The notes under the pieces were generated by a model that was not told where the DNA came from, did not search any database, and was given only the letters and a program-made list of their open reading frames with translations. A stretch of 64,000 nucleotides of DNA from Maricurvus nonylphenolicus (GTDB taxonomy: Bacteria; Pseudomonadota; Gammaproteobacteria; Pseudomonadales; Cellvibrionaceae). The DNA is taken from the NCBI RefSeq assembly GCF_042854845.1, contig NZ_AP031498.1, forward strand, positions 1,178,001-1,242,000, in the 5' to 3' direction. Shown here piece after piece: positions 60,066-64,000 of this stretch. Numbering within the stretch: position 1 is the stretch's first letter; every line of letters begins with the position of its first letter. Both the position numbers and the translations under genes were made by a program.

Positions 60066-62266
60066 TGAAAGTACAAAAATCTTCCCGTCGTGATTTCATG
60101 AAAATGCTAGGGGTTGTTGGCGGAGGTCTGATCGTCGGTGTTAATCTGACGGCTTGTAGCGATGCCAAGCTTCCTAAGGCAATTACTTCCGGGTCCCTTG
60201 TTGTTAACGCTTTTTTGCAGATTAGAGAGGATGGTAGTGTTCATTTCTATTTACCTTCCAGCGAGATGGGGCAGGGAGTTTGGACAGGGTTAGCTACTCT
60301 CGTGGCTGAAGAGCTCAATACTCCGCCTGAATCTATAAATATTTGCCATGGCCTACTACATGCGGATTACACCAATACTGAATTGGGTATTCAGGCCACG
60401 GCCGCTAGTTCTTCTATGCGTGTCTTTTATCAGCCCATTCGACAGGCGGCAGCTAATGTCGGGCTTATGCTGCGTAGGGCTGCTTCACAGCAATTGAACG
60501 TGCCTCTTTCATCAGTAGCTTTGTCGAATGGGAAGATTGCTGTCGAAAATAATGAATACAAATTTTCTACATTCATTAAGACTGCTGCTGTATTGGAGCA
60601 AGTGCCGGATGCGCCGCTAAAAAATGAAGAAGATTTTATTTATATAGGCAAGCAAGAAGCTCGTCTGGATGCCATCTCCAAAGTGACTGGTGAAGCGGAA
60701 TTTGGCATAGATGTGGATATACCTAACCTGCGAAAGGCGGTGATTTCACGCTGTCCTGTTGTCGGAGGTAAGCCTAAATATTTTAATCGGCAGGCTGTTT
60801 TGGATAGGCCGGGTGTCGAAGCCGTATTTACGGTAGAGCACGGTGTGGCCATTGTTGCCGATAGCTATTGGAATGCTCGAAGTGCAGTTAATAGCCTCAA
60901 TGTTGAATGGCAATTACCCGCTTTAAAAAACTACGATACCATTGCAGTGTTTTCTGAGATGTCTTCTGCCATTTTGAACCAGGAGGGTACTGAGGCGATA
61001 CTGATTGGTGAAGGTAGTAGTGCATTAGTACAGGCAGAAAATACGTTTTCGGCAGAATATCAGTTACCCTTTTTAGCGCATGCCACGATGGAGCCCTTAA
61101 ATTGTGCTGTTCATATCCATGGCGGCGAGTGTGATATTTGGGTTGGAGCCCAGAGTAACCAAATAGCAAGAGATTGTGCTGCTCGGTTCGCCGGTGTATC
61201 TAAAGATAAGGTTCGAGTGCACCCCTATTTTCTTGGTGGTGGATTTGGCCGCCGTGCCCATATCGATTTTATTATCGAGGCTGTTAAGGTGGCGGCAATT
61301 GCCGATGTTCCTGTTCAGCTCATGTGGAGTCGTGAGGATGATATTCGTCATGATTATTATCGTCCCGCATCAGTTGCAAAGCTAACGGCTGGTGTAGATA
61401 AGCGCGGACAGATATCCGTTTGGCGTGCAGATAGGGCTGGAGCAAATATCCTGCCTTATATGATTGATGATGCTGTGGATGTAGTTTCTGCTGGGGTACT
61501 TCCTTTACCTGTGGCTGACTGGGTCAGCAAGCGCGGTTTTGATGTATTTGACGGGCTGAAGGTTGATGAGAAAAGTGTAGAGGGTTTATTCGAGGGCTAC
61601 GATGTGCCACACCTTGAGGTACGTAATTATACCGTTGATCCCGGGTTACGTGTTGGTTTCTGGCGTGGTGTGGGGCATTCAGGTAATGCTTTTGCAAAGG
61701 AAGTCTTTATCGATGAAATCGCCATTGGATTAAATATTGATCCGATTGAATTTCGTCTGCAGAATCTTAAATCGAAACCCCGAATGACTCACGTTGTGAA
61801 GCTGGCTGCTGAAAAATCGGCTTGGAAAGGGCCGAGTGTGAATGGGCGCGTCAAAGGGTTTGCTTGTCATGAATCCTATGGTAGTAGAGTTGCACAGGTG
61901 GTTGAGTTGTCAGTTAATGGGGGGAGTATTGAGATCCATAAAATTCTCTGCGTTATTGATTGTGGCAGGGTTGTTACACCAGATAATGTCCGTGCTCAAA
62001 TGGAAAGCAGCATTATTTTTGCGTTAACCGCTGCCTTATATGGAAGCATAGACATTGAATCGGGTGCAGTAAAGCAAAGTAATTTCCATGATTACCCCTT
62101 ACTTAGATTGGACCAAACACCAGAGATTGAGGTTCATTTAATCGACAGTGATGAATCCCCGGCGGGAGTAGGAGAGCCAGGGTTACCTCCGGTCGCCCCC
62201 GCTATAGCTAATGCTCTTTATTCTGCAACAGGTAAACGTTTTCGTACTTTGCCTCTTACCCTTTAG
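60065..62266 (+). CDS. Tat-exported molybdenum hydroxylase large subunit (IorB-like)
   Basis: A 733-residue xanthine-oxidase-family large subunit. The N-terminus has a Tat motif S-R-R-D-F-M-K, a hydrophobic stretch (GVVGGGLIVGVNLTAC) and no lower cleavage signal. Molybdopterin contacts include SEMGQGVWTG (~residue 66), GGGFGRRAH (~395) and the catalytic Glu704 in GVGEPGLPPV. It lines up with the beta subunit of isoquinoline 1-oxidoreductase and periplasmic aldehyde oxidoreductases. It could oxidise the aldehyde or ketone made by the flavoprotein or hydroxylate a ring. The exact reaction is unknown. Confidence 0.9.
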   Translation: MKVQKSSRRDFMKMLGVVGGGLIVGVNLTACSDAKLPKAITSGSLVVNAFLQIREDGSVHFYLPSSEMGQGVWTGLATLVAEELNTPPESINICHGLLHADYTNTELGIQATAASSSMRVFYQPIRQAAANVGLMLRRAASQQLNVPLSSVALSNGKIAVENNEYKFSTFIKTAAVLEQVPDAPLKNEEDFIYIGKQEARLDAISKVTGEAEFGIDVDIPNLRKAVISRCPVVGGKPKYFNRQAVLDRPGVEAVFTVEHGVAIVADSYWNARSAVNSLNVEWQLPALKNYDTIAVFSEMSSAILNQEGTEAILIGEGSSALVQAENTFSAEYQLPFLAHATMEPLNCAVHIHGGECDIWVGAQSNQIARDCAARFAGVSKDKVRVHPYFLGGGFGRRAHIDFIIEAVKVAAIADVPVQLMWSREDDIRHDYYRPASVAKLTAGVDKRGQISVWRADRAGANILPYMIDDAVDVVSAGVLPLPVADWVSKRGFDVFDGLKVDEKSVEGLFEGYDVPHLEVRNYTVDPGLRVGFWRGVGHSGNAFAKEVFIDEIAIGLNIDPIEFRLQNLKSKPRMTHVVKLAAEKSAWKGPSVNGRVKGFACHESYGSRVAQVVELSVNGGSIEIHKILCVIDCGRVVTPDNVRAQMESSIIFALTAALYGSIDIESGAVKQSNFHDYPLLRLDQTPEIEVHLIDSDESPAGVGEPGLPPVAPAIANALYSATGKRFRTLPLTL

Positions 62267-62298
62267 TGAATAACTGTAATTTAATAAGGCACTTTCAT

Positions 62299-63516
62299 AT
62301 GCATTATCAAAAAAGTGAGCGAGGCTTTAGTCCTTTCAATAGCTTTATTTTCACTTCATTATTTTATATTGCAGTTTCCCAGCTGCTGATATCATCATCT
62401 TTTGCCAAGACTGTTGATGTTGTCTCCCTCATGCCCCCTGTCGGGGTTCTAGGGCAAGCACCTCATGGTTTTGCATCAGAAGTTACGGCGCTTACGAATG
62501 GTTCTCTAGAGGTGCGTGTTAAATCAATGAAGGAATCAGGTGTGCCTCTTCCTGCAATGATAGATCAAATTGACTCGGGTAAGCAGCAGGTATTTGTTGC
62601 TCCTCCAGAAACATTCTTTATTCAAGGCGCGCCTCAGCGCTTTGGGATATTGTTGACTTCCGGTTTCCCATTTGGGCTTAATGCTCAAGAGTATTTGTCC
62701 TGGTACTATAACGCTGGTGGGCAGCAGTTGATTCAAGAAATATTTGATCGTAAAACAGCACACGCTAATGTATTAGTGTTTCCACTTGCTGTCAGTACTA
62801 GTGAACCGCCTGGATTTTTTACAGATTCGATACCTAACGACCCGGATAAATTTAATAACAGTAATATAACTTACCGAATTAATTATTTAGGGTCTAAAGC
62901 TATGAAACTTGCCTTCCCTGATTTGAATATGGTGACGACGCCTGCTGGCAGAGTTCCTGTTGATGATTTATGTACTGGTAAGATCAATGGAACTGAACTG
63001 GGTACTTTGTCACTTTATGATATCTTTTTCTTTGATAAATTTAGTCACCCGAATGGGGATAATATCGTTGAGTGCGGTTTTAAGCATCTTTATTTGGGAA
63101 GCTGGCAGCAGCTTTTATTAAGCTCATGGATGGCTATTAATAAAACGTTTTTTGAATCTTTGGCGCCCCATGAGCAACAGGCGATTATCACTGTTGCGAG
63201 AGCTGGTGTAAGTCGATCGTTGACTACCGATATCGCCAAAGGGGCAAGGGTTCTTTATAAAGCTGCAGAGGCTGGAGTAACAATTCATTCGGGTCTGCCA
63301 CCTAAAGTCCTAGATCGTTTAAGGGAAGCAACTTCGGATGTGCTGAATAGTGAGTCTGAAGCAGATTCTGATTTTGCTAAAATTGTAGAGGGCATGAAAG
63401 GCTTTGTGAGACACAATCGGCCCGCGCTGTTATATGACGGGGTTAGCCGTCAGCAGCGATTTAAGTTGTTACCGGTGTGGGATTCAGATTATTCTGTCGT
63501 AGAGCAACAAGAGTAA
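62299..63516 (+). CDS. TRAP-type (DctP-like) solute-binding protein
   Basis: About 405 residues. From the ATG at 62299, which has AAGG upstream, it has a long N-region and then a hydrophobic signal (FIFTSLFYIAVSQLLISSSFA). A GTG at 62266 that overlaps the previous stop is also possible. The mature protein shows TRAP-SBP-like parts: a PAMIDQIDSGKQQVFVAPPE segment and WMAINKTFFESLAPHEQQAII near residue 280. No DctQ/DctM membrane genes follow, so it either works with a distant permease or hands the substrate to the periplasmic enzymes of this operon. It is the last gene of the operon. Confidence 0.8.
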   Translation: MHYQKSERGFSPFNSFIFTSLFYIAVSQLLISSSFAKTVDVVSLMPPVGVLGQAPHGFASEVTALTNGSLEVRVKSMKESGVPLPAMIDQIDSGKQQVFVAPPETFFIQGAPQRFGILLTSGFPFGLNAQEYLSWYYNAGGQQLIQEIFDRKTAHANVLVFPLAVSTSEPPGFFTDSIPNDPDKFNNSNITYRINYLGSKAMKLAFPDLNMVTTPAGRVPVDDLCTGKINGTELGTLSLYDIFFFDKFSHPNGDNIVECGFKHLYLGSWQQLLLSSWMAINKTFFESLAPHEQQAIITVARAGVSRSLTTDIAKGARVLYKAAEAGVTIHSGLPPKVLDRLREATSDVLNSESEADSDFAKIVEGMKGFVRHNRPALLYDGVSRQQRFKLLPVWDSDYSVVEQQE

Positions 63517-63551
63517 TATTACGAAGATCTTAACTAGCTGCATAAAAGAGG

Positions 63552-63580
63552 GCGCCAAATATCTGTATCGATTTTGGCGC
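63552..63580. terminator. Hairpin between convergent genes
   Basis: GCGCCAAA (63552-63559) pairs with TTTGGCGC (63573-63580). It lies between the stops of the operon at 63516(+) and the gene at 63587(-). A short 8-bp stem, probably a bidirectional terminator. Confidence 0.55.
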
Positions 63581-63586
63581 TATCTC

Positions 63587-64000
63587 CTATTTCTTGGCTT
63601 TCTTGGCAAGCAGGTCTCGTTGTTCTTCCATCTGGTCAATGACATACTGACGAATCTTTGCGACTTCAGCGGGCTTAGCATCTATTTGCGCCATAATGTA
63701 AGGTTCGAAAACAGCCCATGCCAGTTCTATGGCCATTTGGCTAGCCATAAAACCCTTGATTTCGGTAGTTGGCTTTCTGTGACCCAAAAGCTTGGTGATT
63801 GCTTTCATTATGTGGCGGGGGACTGAGGTATTATCTTCTATATCCAGGATTGCTAGGTCCAGTTGGTCATCCAGTATCGAACGGATAACGGCTTGAACAT
63901 AGTTTTGGTCTCTACCCAGAGTAAGGTGCTTAGGGCCTTCAAATTCATCAAGTCCACCTTCCCTTGCATGCTCTTCATGTTCACGAGCTAGCTTTTTAAT
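63587..64000 (-). CDS. Hypothetical protein, C-terminal part (runs off the window)
   Basis: The minus-strand frame is open from base 64000 to the TAG at 63587, about 137 residues, with no start needed inside the window. An ATG at 63808 falls mid-protein: the 64 codons before it are open and read as a normal helical, charged sequence (KKLAREHEEHAREGG, then DDQLDLAILDIED). So the gene begins beyond the window. The C-terminus is Lys-rich (LLAKKAKK). I do not recognise the family. The convergent hairpin at 63552 separates it from Region E. Confidence 0.6.
   Translation of the reverse strand: MKKLAREHEEHAREGGLDEFEGPKHLTLGRDQNYVQAVIRSILDDQLDLAILDIEDNTSVPRHIMKAITKLLGHRKPTTEIKGFMASQMAIELAWAVFEPYIMAQIDAKPAEVAKIRQYVIDQMEEQRDLLAKKAKK

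Noticed and set aside
1..64000. CRISPR arrays, tRNA or rRNA genes, prophage or transposase genes
   Set aside because: I looked for repeat-spacer patterns, RNA signatures and transposase or integrase motifs and saw none. Only short hairpin repeats were found.

Overview
The window reads as accessory catabolic DNA from a marine-type gammaproteobacterium. The signs are several long TonB-dependent receptors, many paralogous acyl-CoA enzymes, and AraC, LysR, PaaX and TetR regulators scattered among degradation genes. The genus cannot be fixed from sequence alone. I saw no rRNA, tRNA, CRISPR array, phage module or transposase gene. Base composition looks uneven: about 18-34 kb is visibly richer in G+C than about 10-17 kb and 38-63 kb, but I judged this by eye.

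Region A (1-9.7 kb) is one long plus-strand operon of CoA-thioester chemistry: a citrate-synthase-like fragment, a MaoC hydratase, a pair of acyl-CoA dehydrogenases of which only one keeps a catalytic Glu, a second MaoC, an MFE-2/HSD17B4-like SDR, a thiolase, a DmdC-sized acyl-CoA dehydrogenase, an NMO/IpdC-like flavoprotein and, after a terminator hairpin, a hotdog thioesterase. Region B (9.7-18 kb) holds an AraC regulator with a 21-bp-spaced direct repeat, a TonB receptor with a saccharopine-dehydrogenase-like partner, and a dimethylformamidase-like large subunit divergent from a LysR regulator. Region C (18-25 kb) has an SCPx-type thiolase, a second HSD17B4-like SDR, a FATP-like acyl-CoA synthetase, a crotonase and AraC and PaaX regulators. 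Regions A and C together contain the parts of a peroxisome-like beta-oxidation route, as used elsewhere for branched or steroid side chains. The actual substrate is unknown.

Region D (25-38 kb) is mixed: a fatty acid desaturase, an aromatic-type FAD monooxygenase, an MDR reductase and an SDR sharing a palindromic half-site, a BktB-like thiolase, FadD, and an amidohydrolase / small membrane protein / Na+ symporter operon. A dispersed GC-hairpin repeat (MITE-like) lies in two of its gaps.

Region E (38-63.5 kb) is the most interesting. It combines a secreted sulfatase, an FAH-family hydrolase, two TonB receptors, a PcpC-like GST, an extradiol dioxygenase, a RutE-like nitroreductase, crotonase / ACAD / NMO, a PhyH oxygenase, an SDR and a TetR regulator. 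It ends in a tightly overlapping operon: Tat protein, VAO-type flavoprotein, cytochrome c lipoprotein, degenerate VAO paralogue, 2Fe-2S protein, Tat-exported molybdenum hydroxylase and TRAP-type binding protein. Nine copies of one 14-bp palindrome, consensus TA(G/T)(C/T)C(A/G)NNTG(A/G)CTA, lie in five promoter regions of this stretch, including that of the TetR gene. I infer a single TetR-controlled regulon. It would import a large, possibly sulfated phenolic or alkyl-aromatic compound, oxidise it in the periplasm, cleave its ring and finish it by CoA-dependent steps. The substrate is not established.
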